Source: JADJOY01 sp016713535 [NCBI: Deltaproteobacteria bacterium] | GTDB lineage: Bacteria; JADJOY01 | Assembly: GCA_016713535.1 (NCBI GenBank) | Contig: JADJOY010000063.1 | Location: forward strand, 1 to 54,838 | Length of the DNA: 54,838 nucleotides | Direction: 5' to 3' | Shown here: positions 19,611 to 28,526 of the stretch, in pieces | Layout of the letters: the number at the start of each line of letters is the position of its first letter | How positions within the stretch are numbered: the stretch's first letter is position 1 | Made by a program: the position numbers and the translations under genes | Notes under the pieces: model-generated | The model's database searches: none | Told to the model about the DNA's origin: nothing | The model's input: the letters and a program-made list of their open reading frames with translations, nothing else

Positions 19611-19785
19611 GAGGAGTGGGTCGCGGAACGCCTCGGGGCCGCGCCCGGGTCATTTACCGGAGGCCTACTTTGCGAGCAAGGGATCGCTCGAGAAATCGTT
19701 CCGTACCGCGCCCCGCGGGCGCTGGAATACCGGCCACGACCTTCGTAGAACGGCGGAAAATTCCCGCGATCGACGCAAAATCGTG

Positions 19786-19854
19786 TGTAGAGCTTGTGCT
19801 TTACAAAACCTGTAAAGCAGTTGCTAGACAAAATTGTAGAGCAGTTGCTTTACA
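19786..19854. promoter_or_regulatory. Array of three 20-bp palindromic putative operators
   Basis: Three near-identical 20-mers are seen at 19786-19805 (TGTAGAGCTTGTGCTTTACA), 19811-19830 (TGTAAAGCAGTTGCTAGACA) and 19835-19854 (TGTAGAGCAGTTGCTTTACA). Their consensus, TGTAaAGCA-GT-TGCTtTACA, is an inverted repeat with a two-base centre. The starts are 25 and 24 bases apart, with AT-rich spacers of five and four bases (aaacc, aaat). The block lies in the 346-base gap between the two divergent beta-helix genes and ends 12 bases before a TTGACG -35-like hexamer. It is an AT-rich island in very GC-rich DNA. Dimeric regulator sites are the best reading; the cognate factor is unknown. Confidence 0.72.
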
Positions 19855-19865
19855 GACGACTCGCT

Positions 19866-19895
19866 TTGACGTGAATTTCCCGGCCCTGGTAGCTT
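19866..19895 (+). promoter_or_regulatory. Candidate sigma-70 promoter for the beta-helix gene at 19957
   Basis: TTGACG (19866-19871), an 18-base spacer and TAGCTT (19890-19895). It lies directly downstream of the three palindromes, 62 bases before the GTG start. The -10 is a weak match, so this is a suggestion only. The rest of the gap (19611-19785 and 19896-19956) shows no gene or other clear element. Confidence 0.35.
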
Positions 19896-19956
19896 CGCGC
19901 GCCCACTCGCCGGGCGATCCGGCCGCCGAGTTCCCCGCATCCCACGAGGGGCCATC

Positions 19957-21247
19957 GTGACGAACCGCGCGTACATCCTCGAGAGCGATCGCACGATCGC
20001 GCCGTTCGGCGATCCGGTGTCACAGGTGTGGATCGGAGACCGGCGCCTCGCGGCGCACCAGGATCGGACGCTCGGCGAGCTTGGCTTCGAGGTCCGGCGC
20101 GTCCAGTCGCTCGGTGACATCCCGGACCCCGAGTACCTGCTGCTGCTGGATCACGTGTTCGCGTCCACGGGCGTGATCCGGCGATTCCTCGCGGGTGCCC
20201 GCGTCGCGTCCGGGAGCTCCGTGCTCGCGATCCCGCGTGGTCCCCTGGTGGAGTTCACCCGCCGCATGCAGGACCTGCGCTTCGGAGAAGGACTTCGGCT
20301 ACCCGTCGGGAGAGCGCGCCGTGTACGGCGTGTTCTACGTGCGCGGGGGGTGTGTGAGCGTGGACGAGCTGCTCGAGAGCGCACGGCGCGAGGTGGTCGA
20401 GCTTCGCGAGCGCTCGTTCCCGATCGACCTCGGCGCGATGGGCGCGCGTGGTCGCACCATGAACGTGCCGCTCGCCAGCGGCGTGGTGATGCACCTCTGC
20501 CACTGGGTGCACGTGTGGCAGGCCAACGTGTTCGCGATCGGGCTCGCGTGGGCGCGCGAGGCCGGCCGGCGCAAGCTCTGGCTGGCGTGGATCTCGCTGC
20601 GCTCGCTCTTCGCGACCAGCCGCGGGCGCCTCGCCTACGGTTTCCTGGGACGTCTCAACGTGATCGGAAAGGGTGCCCTGATCCACCCGAGCGCGATCGT
20701 CGAGGGCTGTATCCTCGGCCCCGGTGCCCACGTAGGCGCCGGCGCGCAGGTGCGGTTCTCGGTGCTCGGCGCCGGCGCGTCGATCGGCGAGCAGGCGATC
20801 GTCAACGGCTCGGTGGTGGGCGACAAGACCATCATCGCCCAGCAGGCGATCCTCAACCTCTCGGCGATCTATCCGGAGAGCTTCGTCAAGACGATCCAGG
20901 GCGGGCTGGTGGGCAGCGAGTCGTTCGTCGGCGGGCGAGTGCGCTTCTACGACCTCAAGCTCGAGGGCACCATCGAGGTCGATCACCAAGGCCAGCTCGC
21001 CGACACGGGCCTCAACTTCCTCGCCGGATGCGTGGGGCATCGCGCCTCCATCTCGGGTCCGGTGTGGTTCTACCCGGGCCGCGCGATCCCCAACGGCTAC
21101 CGCATCATCCAGCATCCGAAACAGGTCGTGGGGCGCATCCCGGACGGTCTCTCGACCACCGAGTTCCTGGTGAACCAGGGGGGCCGGCTCGTCACGGTAG
21201 CGGAGGCCCGCGCAGCCGCGACCCGCTCGCTCAAGCCGAAGGACTGA
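19957..21247 (+). CDS. Left-handed beta-helix protein with degenerate NTase-like N-domain, copy 2 (one frameshift)
   Basis: This is a paralog of the gene at 18357-19610: RAYILESDRTIAPFGDPV against RAYVLSRPEPVAPW, LGELGFEVRRV against LTDAGFEVIEV, and DHVFASTGVIRRFLAGAR against ADVVFGSQALRAFTDDAR. An extra G near 20284 breaks the frame between MQDLRF and EKDFGYPSGERAVYG. A conserved LCHWVHVWQANVFAIGLA segment and hexapeptide repeats follow (IHPSAIVEGCILGPGAHVG, AGAQVRFSVLGAGASIG, AIVNGSVVGDKTII), ending in GRAIPNGYRIIQHP. The GTG at 19957 is preceded by GAGGGG. The fold suggests a carbohydrate- or acyl-modifying role, or a structural role; no catalytic residue can be named. Confidence 0.68.
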
Positions 21248-21277
21248 CGCTGCCGCGCCGGTGAGCTCGTTCGCGGG

Positions 21278-21637
21278 TCACGCGCCCGCCTCGGGAGGCC
21301 CACCGCGCGGCACCACGCGCGTGGTTCGATCGCTGGAAAAGCGACGCCGCGTCGGCTCCGACGGTTCCGGGGGTGCGACGCTGTCGAACGAGAGCAGCGC
21401 GGCGAGCACCGCCAGACAGTAGAGAGCACCGAGGAATCCTGTCAGGAACGCGTTCCCGATCACGCGCAGCAGCGCCACGCCGACCAGCCCGCTGCCCGCG
21501 AGGAACGCGAACGCGCCGAGCACCCGCGTCGAGCGCCGGTAGCGCGACCACACCACGAGAAGCCCGCCCCACGCTCCGAGCGCGATCCCGCCCAGGAGCA
21601 GAGCGAGTGGGTACCAGGCGTTGGGGGGCGAGCTCAT
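21278..21637 (-). CDS. Small three-span membrane protein
   Basis: The protein has 119 residues from the ATG at 21637 (MSSPPNAWYP). Three hydrophobic segments are seen: LALLLGGIALGAWGGLLVVW, VLGAFAFLAGSGLVGVALL and AFLTGFLGALYCLAVLAALL. A charged, disordered C-terminal tail (EPTRRRFSSDRTTR) follows. It resembles no family that can be named. It converges on the beta-helix gene (30 bases between stops) and is divergent from the M6 protease gene. Confidence 0.6.
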   Translation of the reverse strand: MSSPPNAWYPLALLLGGIALGAWGGLLVVWSRYRRSTRVLGAFAFLAGSGLVGVALLRVIGNAFLTGFLGALYCLAVLAALLSFDSVAPPEPSEPTRRRFSSDRTTRVVPRGGPPEAGA

Positions 21638-21823
21638 CTCGTTGCGCCGGGAGCGCCCTAGCATGATGCGCCCTGGCCAGGCCTGGAAAGCTCCGGCGCG
21701 GCCGTGAAGCGTAGGGCCGATCGTCCCCCGAACGAGCGTAGGACGCGGTCGAAGGTGTATCGTCGATGGGTTGAACCGACGCGGGCCCGCGTGGCCCGCA
21801 CACCTACCGGGAGAGACCCACCC

Positions 21824-23314
21824 ATGCGCCGACCGCTCCTCCATCAGGCCCTTGCGATCCTCGGCACGCTGATCCCCGCCACCCTCGCGGCGCTGCCGGC
21901 CGCAGCGGGCTACATCGACCACCTGAGCGATCCGAGCGACATCGGCCGAAACAAGGTGCCGCGCACCGGGACACAGCGGGTGCTGGTGCTCCGGGTGGAG
22001 ATCGGCACACCACCCGACTGGAGCGAGGTGGCCGGCTTCTACGATCCCGGCAACGCCGTGGACGGGTTCACCCGCTACTGGGAGGTGCAGTCGCTCGGTG
22101 TGTACCGTCCGGAGGCCGAGCTCGCGCCGGTGGTGCACTACGACACCTGCCCGATGCCGGCACCCCACGACGACTGTGTCATCGACCGCGGCGACGTCAC
22201 CGCCCTCGAGCCGGCTCTCGCGCTGCTCCGCGACGCCCTCCGGCGCGCGCACGACGAGCTCGGCGTGGACTTCAGCCGCTACGACCAGAACGGCGACGGC
22301 TGGACCGACGGCGTTGCCGCGATCATCAACACGGACGTCGGTGGGATCGCGCTGCCGGTGGCCGAGCTCTCCGAGACGTTCCCGGGTTTCACTCCGGCCG
22401 ACTTCACCTTCGACGGCGTGAGGGTGAACGCCGTGGCGGTGGCGAAGCGCAGCGACACGCGCAACTACCTCCACGAGTTCGGCCACCTGCTCGGCTTCGA
22501 CGACATGTACAACGAGAGCGCCCTCGACATCAGCTTCCCCGACTTCGGCTGGGAGCCGAACCCGGGCAGTGCGTGGTCGCGGATGGGCAGCGGCTACGGA
22601 CGCTTCACCAGCCTCAACGCGGTCGATCGGGTGAAAGCCGGTTGGGCGACCGTCGTGCCGGTCACGTCGTCGCTGCCAGCGGCGGTGGTCCCGCCGGTGC
22701 TCGAGAGCGGAGTCGTGTATCAGCTTGGCTCGGGCAACGAGTACTTCCTGATCGAGAACCGCCGTCCCTCGACAGTTGGCGACGCGTGGTATCCGTGGGA
22801 TTCGGACATCCCCGGCCGCGGCGGGCTGGCGGTGTACCGCGTCTCCGACACCCACAAGCCCAACCCGACGTTCACCATCATCCCGCGCCTGCTCGAGTGC
22901 CCGAACTGCAACGAGTTCGGCCCGTTCATCTTCTTCGAGCAGGCGGACGGGCTCTTCGAGTACCAGAGCGAAGCGGGCTTCGACCACGAGAAGGACGAGG
23001 CGGACTTCTTCCAGACCGGCGACGAGCTGGTTTCGCGGCCGGACAACACCCTGCCGGTCTCGCGCACCAACCTGGTTCTTCGCTCCAACTACCTGGCGGG
23101 CGCCGTGACCGGGGCCTCGGTGCGCAACGTCGACTCGGATGCATCGTATCCGGACGTCGTCGCCACGCTCGACCCGTTCACGCCGCCGCTCTGCGGTCGG
23201 ATCCCGGCGTCCTCGGGTGGTGGGCTCGCGTCCGCGATCCCGCTCGCCGTCGCGTTCGCGGCGGTGCGGTGGATGGCCGGTCAGCGCGGTGTTCGCGCGC
23301 GCGCGCGAGCCTGA
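21824..23314 (+). CDS. Secreted M6 family (immune inhibitor A-like) metalloprotease
   Basis: The 496-residue protein has a signal peptide (LAILGTLIPATLAALPAAAG). The catalytic motif YLHEFGHLLGFDDMYN carries His217, Glu218 and His221, with the downstream Gly-x-Asp of the M6 signature, and SRMGSGYG is the Met-turn region. RYDQNGDGWTDG is an EF-hand-like calcium loop. A C-terminal stretch (PLCGRIPASSGGG, then SAIPLAVAFAAVRWMAG and a run of Arg) looks like a short membrane or sorting tail. GGGAGAG precedes the ATG at 21824. The target is unknown; it is probably an extracellular nutrient or surface-processing protease. Confidence 0.85.
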   Translation: MRRPLLHQALAILGTLIPATLAALPAAAGYIDHLSDPSDIGRNKVPRTGTQRVLVLRVEIGTPPDWSEVAGFYDPGNAVDGFTRYWEVQSLGVYRPEAELAPVVHYDTCPMPAPHDDCVIDRGDVTALEPALALLRDALRRAHDELGVDFSRYDQNGDGWTDGVAAIINTDVGGIALPVAELSETFPGFTPADFTFDGVRVNAVAVAKRSDTRNYLHEFGHLLGFDDMYNESALDISFPDFGWEPNPGSAWSRMGSGYGRFTSLNAVDRVKAGWATVVPVTSSLPAAVVPPVLESGVVYQLGSGNEYFLIENRRPSTVGDAWYPWDSDIPGRGGLAVYRVSDTHKPNPTFTIIPRLLECPNCNEFGPFIFFEQADGLFEYQSEAGFDHEKDEADFFQTGDELVSRPDNTLPVSRTNLVLRSNYLAGAVTGASVRNVDSDASYPDVVATLDPFTPPLCGRIPASSGGGLASAIPLAVAFAAVRWMAGQRGVRARARA

Positions 23315-23394
23315 GCGGCCTGCGGCGGATCGGTCTCGCGCACGCGGGTGGTATCCTCGGATCCCGCCCTACGTCCGAACCGTTTCGAGCTCCG

Positions 23395-24207
23395 TTGACC
23401 GCCTTCACCGCAAACCGAGCGGACCACGCCCGCGGCCCGTCGCGCCGACTCACGAGCCTCGCCGCCGTCCTGCCGGCGCGGAACGAGGAAGGCAACATCG
23501 AGGCGGCGGTCCTGGAGACGTGGCACGAGGTGGAGCGCCTGGCCGAGCGCGCGGAGATCATCGTCGTCGACGACGGATCCTCGGACCGCACCGCCGCCCT
23601 CGTCGAGGCCCTCGAGGGACAAGTTCCATCGCTCAGACTCGTCCGCCACGCGCACGCGCGTGGCTACGGCGCGGCCGTGCGCAGTGGGTTCGCGGCCGCG
23701 AACTCCGAGTGGCTCTTCTTCACGGATGCCGATCGCCAGTTCGACGTCGGTGAGCTCGAACAACTGGTGGCGCTGAGCGACGACAACGACGTGGTCGCCG
23801 GAATCCGCGCGCGCCGCCGCGATCCGGCCCATCGCCGGCTCATGGCCCGGATGTGGAACCGTTTGATTGCCCTCACGCTCGGCGTCCGCCTGCGGGACCT
23901 CAACTGCGCCTTCAAGCTGCTGCGTGCCGAGGTGGTGCGGAGCCTCGACCTCTCCACCGACGGCTCCGCATTCGGTGCCGAGCTCGCGCTCGCGCTCGAG
24001 CATCGTGGTGCGCGCATCGCTCAGCTACCGGTGTCGCATCGTCCACGCACCTGGGGGCGGCAGACCGGAGGCGATCCCGCCGTGATCCTGCGCGCGCTGG
24101 CGGACTACTGGCGCTTGCTGGCGCGCTTCCGGGGCGGGCGCCTCGCGCCGTCCCGGGCTGCGCTCGAGGGCGGCCAGCCCCGAGCCAGCGGCGACGAGGC
24201 GCGCTAA
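23395..24207 (+). CDS. Family 2 glycosyltransferase (DPM/dolichyl-P-glucose-synthase-like)
   Basis: Motifs of a processive-type GT-A fold are LAAVLPARNEEGNIEAAV, IIVVDDGSSDRTAALVEAL, RGYGAAVRSGFAAANSEW and LFFTDADRQFD (the DxD metal site). RLRDLNCAFKLLRAEVV is characteristic of polyprenyl-phosphate glycosyltransferases. No C-terminal membrane helices are present, so it is likely a soluble or peripheral enzyme that charges a lipid carrier with a sugar. No ATG or GTG lies near the N-terminus; the TTG at 23395 is the only sensible start, giving about 270 residues. It lies 80 bases after the protease gene. Confidence 0.8.
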   Translation: MTAFTANRADHARGPSRRLTSLAAVLPARNEEGNIEAAVLETWHEVERLAERAEIIVVDDGSSDRTAALVEALEGQVPSLRLVRHAHARGYGAAVRSGFAAANSEWLFFTDADRQFDVGELEQLVALSDDNDVVAGIRARRRDPAHRRLMARMWNRLIALTLGVRLRDLNCAFKLLRAEVVRSLDLSTDGSAFGAELALALEHRGARIAQLPVSHRPRTWGRQTGGDPAVILRALADYWRLLARFRGGRLAPSRAALEGGQPRASGDEAR

Positions 24208-24273
24208 CCTCAACGGATTTCGCATCACGCTGCGTCGCCGCGGAACGGCGACCGCATTCATGCGAGGGTGCTC

Positions 24274-24699
24274 ATGAAGGAACGCACGCTGTCGATCATC
24301 AAGCCGGACGCCGTCGAGAAGAACAAGATCGGCGCGATCCTCTCGAAGTTCGAGGACGCCGGGCTGCGCGTCGTGGCCGCCAAGCGCCTGCACCTGACCA
24401 GCGAGCAGGCGGGTGCGTTCTACGCGGTCCACAAGGAGCGCCCGTTCTACGGCAGCCTGTGCGAGTTCATGACCTCGGGTCCGGTGCTGGTGAGCGTCCT
24501 CGAGGGCGAGAATGCGATCGCGCGCAACCGTGAGCTGATGGGCGCGACGGATCCGGCGAAGGCGGCGGACGGAACGATCCGCAAGCTCTACGCGACGAAC
24601 ATCGAGCGCAACGCCGTGCACGGCTCGGATGCGCCCGAGACCGCGCGGGTCGAGATCGGGTTCTTCTTCAATGGGCTCGAGCTTCCACCGATGGAGTGA
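24274..24699 (+). CDS. ndk: Nucleoside diphosphate kinase
   Basis: The enzyme equilibrates nucleoside di- and triphosphates through a phospho-His intermediate. The sequence starts [19 protein letters not shown]; the active-site His116 is in [28 protein letters not shown] is also conserved. The length of 141 residues is canonical. The ATG at 24274 is preferred over the in-frame GTG at 24268 because GAGGG lies about seven bases upstream. A strong hairpin follows the stop. Confidence 0.97.
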   Translation: MKERTLSIIKPDAVEKNKIGAILSKFEDAGLRVVAAKRLHLTSEQAGAFYAVHKERPFYGSLCEFMTSGPVLVSVLEGENAIARNRELMGATDPAKAADGTIRKLYATNIERNAVHGSDAPETARVEIGFFFNGLELPPME

Positions 24700-24711
24700 C
24701 GAGTTCGATCG

Positions 24712-24743
24712 GGGCGCCTCAAGCTGTTTGCTTGATGGCGCCC
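24712..24743 (+). terminator. Stable hairpin after ndk, no U tract
   Basis: The stem GGGCGCC plus TCAAG pairs with CTTGA, a one-base T bulge and GGCGCCC around a CTGTTTG loop (12 base pairs). It starts 12 bases after the ndk stop and ends 53 bases before the lipoprotein ATG. With no T run behind it, it could be a processing or stabilising hairpin, or a terminator acting with other factors. Confidence 0.5.
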
Positions 24744-24796
24744 TGAGCGAGTGCTACCGTGCCCGCAGTCGCAGCGCCGATGGGGAGACCGACGAC

Positions 24797-25405
24797 ATGA
24801 CGATCCGCAACCGACACCGCTGGCTGGCCTTGGTGATGCTCCTCTCCCTCGGTGGCTGTGGCCCCTCGGTGAAGATCGTGCAGCCCGCCGACGGCGAGGT
24901 CGTGGAGGCCAGCAGCCTGGTCGCACGCATGGATTTCAGCGCGCCGGCGAGAACCTTCCAGGTGGTGCTCGACGGGTCCGACGTCTCGCGCGGTTTCTTC
25001 CTGACCGATTCGCAGGCCGCCGGTCAGGTCACGGGGCTGACCACCGGAGACCACGTGCTTTCCGTTTACTACCTCGCCACGACCGGGTTCGAGGACACCG
25101 ACCAGGTGGTGTTCTCGGTGTCGGTCCCGGTCAGCCTCGATTCGATCTCCGCGAGCCCGCTGACGCTCGACCTCACGGCCGGTGAGACCGCGTCGTTGAC
25201 GATCACCGGCCACATGTCCGACGGCACCACCGAGGACCTCACCGCGGACGCGAATACCCTGTACGGCTCGAGTGACACCGGCATCGTGTCCGTGTCCGAA
25301 ACCGGTGTGGTGACCGGCGTCGCTGCCGGGACCGCGACGATCGGCGTGGCCTTCGACGGCGTCTCCACGACGATCCCCGTGACCGTCACGGCCGCGGCTG
25401 GCTGA
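24797..25405 (+). CDS. Lipoprotein with Big_2-type immunoglobulin-like domain
   Basis: The 202-residue protein has a lipoprotein signal (WLALVMLLSLGGC; lipid-modified Cys in the LGGC lipobox). Residues 25-115 form a beta-rich domain (VKIVQPADGEVV, TFQVVLDGSDVSRGFFL). Residues 118-198 match a bacterial Ig-like group 2 domain: LTLDLTAGETASLTITGHM, DGTTEDLTADANTLY, GIVSVSETGVVTGVAAGTAT. It is likely anchored in the outer membrane, where it may act in adhesion or as a cell-surface spacer. The start is the ATG at 24797, preceded by GGGGAG. Confidence 0.8.
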   Translation: MTIRNRHRWLALVMLLSLGGCGPSVKIVQPADGEVVEASSLVARMDFSAPARTFQVVLDGSDVSRGFFLTDSQAAGQVTGLTTGDHVLSVYYLATTGFEDTDQVVFSVSVPVSLDSISASPLTLDLTAGETASLTITGHMSDGTTEDLTADANTLYGSSDTGIVSVSETGVVTGVAAGTATIGVAFDGVSTTIPVTVTAAAG

Positions 25406-25425
25406 TCGGCAGCACTCGTCTCGGT

Positions 25426-26280
25426 GTGGCGTCGTCACGGTTGGACGTGGCGGCGCGGACCGCTCGCCTCCGAAGCCACCCGATGCAGGGGCTCCGTCAC
25501 GCGGCGCTCGCCACTCCTTCCGGCAAGCGGATCTCGGTCACGATCGCGCCGGACGCGGCGCACGGCGGCGCTTTCGCCGCGAGCCGCATCGCCGACCTGC
25601 TCCACGCGGTCGTGGGGCGCCCGCCGGTCCTGGGGCTCGCCACGGGTCGCAGCGTGGCGCCGATCTATGCCGCGTTGGTCGAGACGTTTCGGCGCCACGA
25701 GCTCGACGCCTCCCGCATCCAGACCTTCAACCTCGACGAGTATCTGGGGCTCGACGCCGATCATCCCGCGAGCTTCCGGCACTTCATGCGCGAGCAGCTC
25801 TTCGATCCGGCCGGAATCCCGCGGGACTCGTGTCATTTCCCCGAGGCCGCGGCCGACGAGGGTGGGGCGGACCTCGCGGCCTACGAGAACGCGATCCGCG
25901 CCGCGCGCGGGATCGACCTCCAGCTCCTCGGGATCGGCGTGAACGGGCACGTCGCCTTCAACGAGCCGGGCTCGAGCCGCCACACCCGGACCCGCCGCGT
26001 GCGTCTGGCCGACGACACGTTGCGAGAGAACGCCCCCTCCTTCGAGGGTCTCGGGCCGATGCCCACCGACGCGGTGACCATGGGCATCGCGACCATCCTC
26101 GAGACCCGGCACGTGATGCTGGTGGCCTGGGGAGCTGCCAAGGCGGCGCCGCTGCGGAGGGCCTTCCTGGGCCCGGTCTCGAGCGCCTGCCCGGCGTCCT
26201 ACCTCCAGGAGCATCCCGGCACCGTGGAGGTGGTGGTGGACCGCGCCGCCGCCGGCGAGCTCGAGCGCGCGCTCACGTGA
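25426..26280 (+). CDS. nagB: Glucosamine-6-phosphate deaminase
   Basis: The enzyme converts GlcN-6-P to fructose-6-P and ammonia, linking amino-sugar turnover to glycolysis. Signatures are [28 protein letters not shown] (catalytic Asp), [16 protein letters not shown] (catalytic His and phosphate loop) and [21 protein letters not shown]. The GTG at 25426 gives 284 residues; an internal ATG at 25483 (MQGLRHAA) would give 265, nearer the family norm. It lies between the lipoprotein and aroC on the same strand, with no nagA nearby. Confidence 0.9.
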   Translation: MASSRLDVAARTARLRSHPMQGLRHAALATPSGKRISVTIAPDAAHGGAFAASRIADLLHAVVGRPPVLGLATGRSVAPIYAALVETFRRHELDASRIQTFNLDEYLGLDADHPASFRHFMREQLFDPAGIPRDSCHFPEAAADEGGADLAAYENAIRAARGIDLQLLGIGVNGHVAFNEPGSSRHTRTRRVRLADDTLRENAPSFEGLGPMPTDAVTMGIATILETRHVMLVAWGAAKAAPLRRAFLGPVSSACPASYLQEHPGTVEVVVDRAAAGELERALT

Positions 26281-26323
26281 CGATCGGCGCCGTGCCGCCG
26301 GCCAAGCTACACTTCGCCGCCTC

Positions 26324-27406
26324 ATGAGCAGCTCCACGGGAACCGCGTTCCGGATCACCACCTTCGGCGAGAGCCACGGGCCCGCGCTGGGCGTCGTCGT
26401 GGACGGCTGCCCACCGCGGCTGGCGCTTGCACGCGAGGAGATCCAGCGTGACCTCGACCGGCGTCGTCCGGGGCAGAGTCGGCTCACTACGCCGCGCGGC
26501 GAGCCCGATCAGGTCGAGATCCTCTCCGGACTGTCACGGGACGGACGGACGCTCGGTACCCCGATCGGTCTCTTGATCCGCAACGAGGACGCCCGCGGCG
26601 GCGACTACCGCGAGATGGACGAGATGTTCCGGCCATCGCACGCCGACTACACGTATCAGGCGAAGTACGGCATCCGCGAGCCGCGCGGGGGTGGGCGCGC
26701 GAGCGCGCGTGAGACCGCGGCGCGCGTCGCCGCCGGAGCGGTCGCCCGCAAGCTGCTGCAGGTCGACACGGGCGTCGAGGTGCTCGCCTGGGTTCGACAG
26801 GTGGGGTCGATCACCTCCGACGTCGATCCCGCGAAGGTGCGGTTGGCACACGTGGAGCGAACCCCGGTGCGCTGTCCCGACCCCGCCGCCGCTTTGCGCA
26901 TGATCGAGTGCATCGACCAGGTGAGGCGCGAGGGCGACTCGATCGGCGGCGTGGTCGAGGTGGTCGCGCGGGGCGTCCCGGCGGGGTGGGGTGAGCCGGT
27001 CTTCGACAAGCTGGAGGCCGACCTCGCCAAGGCGCTCCTCTCGCTGCCCGCGTCCAAGGGCTTCGAGATCGGCAGCGGCTTCGGCTCGCTCGGGATGAAG
27101 GGCAGCGAGCACAACGATCCCTTCGTGATGCGCAAGGGACGTGTCAGGACCAAGACCAACCAGTCCGGCGGCATCCAGGGCGGCATCTCGAACGGTGAGG
27201 CGATCGTCTGTCGGGTGGTGTTCAAGCCGACCGCGACGATCCGCAAGCCGCAGGTCACGGTCGATGTCGACGGGCGTCGACGCACGCTCGCGGCTCGTGG
27301 CCGGCACGACCCGTGCGTGCTGCCGCGCGCGGTGCCGGTGGTCGAAGCCGCCGTGTTGCTGGTGCTCGCGGATCACTTCCTGCGTCAGCGCGCGATCGCC
27401 CGCTGA
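26324..27406 (+). CDS. aroC: Chorismate synthase
   Basis: The FMN-dependent final enzyme of the shikimate pathway forms chorismate from EPSP. Family signatures are [20 protein letters not shown], the [16 protein letters not shown] segment, [20 protein letters not shown] and [34 protein letters not shown] and [16 protein letters not shown] follow. Catalytic His residues are in ESHG and RPSHAD. The length of 360 residues is normal. The start ATG at 26324 lies 43 bases after nagB. Confidence 0.97.
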   Translation: MSSSTGTAFRITTFGESHGPALGVVVDGCPPRLALAREEIQRDLDRRRPGQSRLTTPRGEPDQVEILSGLSRDGRTLGTPIGLLIRNEDARGGDYREMDEMFRPSHADYTYQAKYGIREPRGGGRASARETAARVAAGAVARKLLQVDTGVEVLAWVRQVGSITSDVDPAKVRLAHVERTPVRCPDPAAALRMIECIDQVRREGDSIGGVVEVVARGVPAGWGEPVFDKLEADLAKALLSLPASKGFEIGSGFGSLGMKGSEHNDPFVMRKGRVRTKTNQSGGIQGGISNGEAIVCRVVFKPTATIRKPQVTVDVDGRRRTLAARGRHDPCVLPRAVPVVEAAVLLVLADHFLRQRAIAR

Positions 27407-27430
27407 CGCCCGCGATGGAGGGCCCGTGGC

Positions 27431-28459
27431 TCAGGGCTGCGGGAGGTGAAGGCGCGACAGGAGCTGCTTCTGAAGCAAGCTCGCGGCCGGCCCACTGCTC
27501 GTCAGCGCGACGAAGCGGTCGAGCAAGCGAGCCGTCGGGGTCTTGGGGAAGATCTCGACGGGATTCGCCGCGAGCAGCGCGCCCATCGCGCCCCCATCAC
27601 CCTCGACCGCGAGGCGTCCGGCAAGACCGAACGCCAGCCCGGCAGCGAGGAAGTTCGCGTAGCCTCCGGGCGGCAGGAAACCCGCCTGGATCTCGATGTT
27701 GTGGGCCATCTCCGGACTCGAGGCGAGCAGCCCCGTGAGGTCGGTCTGGTCGCCGAGCTTGGCGATGGCCCGGTTCGGGTCCTTCACCGCGGCCTGCAGC
27801 CGGTCGTAGCAATCCGGCGCGGCGATGCAGTCGAGCACGAACGGCACCTTGAACTCGCCGTCGGCCTTGCCGGTCGCGACCGGCACCTGCATCGGAAGGG
27901 TGGGATGGCCCTGCAGCAGTGCGCGTGGTCCACGAACGTCGAGTTTCACGAGGCGGAACGAGCCGCGGGCCGCTTCCGTCCACCCGTCGTGCTCGACGCG
28001 TGCGGCGAGTCGCCCGAGCGCGGTGGCGTCGAGCGTCTGCACCGAGTTCGCGATCAACGCGTGGATCAGGGCGGTGGGCGGCAGCCCCTTCACCTCGGTC
28101 GGGACGTCCGGGCCGAGCCGAGCACGGAGCAGCTCCTTGGCGCGCTCGGACACGAGCGGGTCGTCGCTCTTCATCTGCTCGACCAGCCGCGCCGTCTCCT
28201 GCATGTCCTTGGGCTTGACCCACAGCGCCGCGAGGGGCTTCGCCGTGTCGGTCAGCACCACCAGGATCGGGTCCTTGGGCTCGACCGCGTAATCGAGAAT
28301 CGCACCGACGTCGGACCCGAGCTGGACGACGACCGAGCCCAGCACCAGCAGCGACAGCGCGAGCGAACCGACGAGCGTCGCGATGAAGCTGCGCGTGACC
28401 CAGCCGAGCGCGGCGACGAGCCCGAACACGATGGCGAAGCCGAGCAAGTTGAGGATCAC
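27431..28459 (-). CDS. Membrane-anchored protein of unknown function
   Basis: The 342-residue protein begins with two adjacent hydrophobic helices, MILNLLGFAIVFGLVAALGW and FIATLVGSLALSLLVLGSVV. The rest is mainly helical and polar, and would be exposed on one side of the membrane: LTDTAKPLAALWVKPKDM, ARLVEQMKSDDPLVSERAKE, VVEMAHN-like and LLQGHPTLPMQVPV. Two cysteines in LDCIAAPDCYDRL could pair. No family is recognised. It converges on aroC (24 bases between stops) and lies 67 bases downstream of the radical SAM/SPASM gene on the same strand. Confidence 0.6.
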   Translation of the reverse strand: MILNLLGFAIVFGLVAALGWVTRSFIATLVGSLALSLLVLGSVVVQLGSDVGAILDYAVEPKDPILVVLTDTAKPLAALWVKPKDMQETARLVEQMKSDDPLVSERAKELLRARLGPDVPTEVKGLPPTALIHALIANSVQTLDATALGRLAARVEHDGWTEAARGSFRLVKLDVRGPRALLQGHPTLPMQVPVATGKADGEFKVPFVLDCIAAPDCYDRLQAAVKDPNRAIAKLGDQTDLTGLLASSPEMAHNIEIQAGFLPPGGYANFLAAGLAFGLAGRLAVEGDGGAMGALLAANPVEIFPKTPTARLLDRFVALTSSGPAASLLQKQLLSRLHLPQP

Positions 28460-28526
28460 GCGGTCTCCCTCGGGGCCGTCCGGTCCGACGCGCCCGAGTG
28501 TACCCCAGCCGGGTCGGCCGCGGACG

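Noticed and set aside
19786-19854. Reading of the palindrome array as lux-type boxes or as a mini CRISPR
   Set aside because: Lux boxes have CTG-N10-CAG geometry, which these lack. Only three units with 4-5-base spacers rules out CRISPR.
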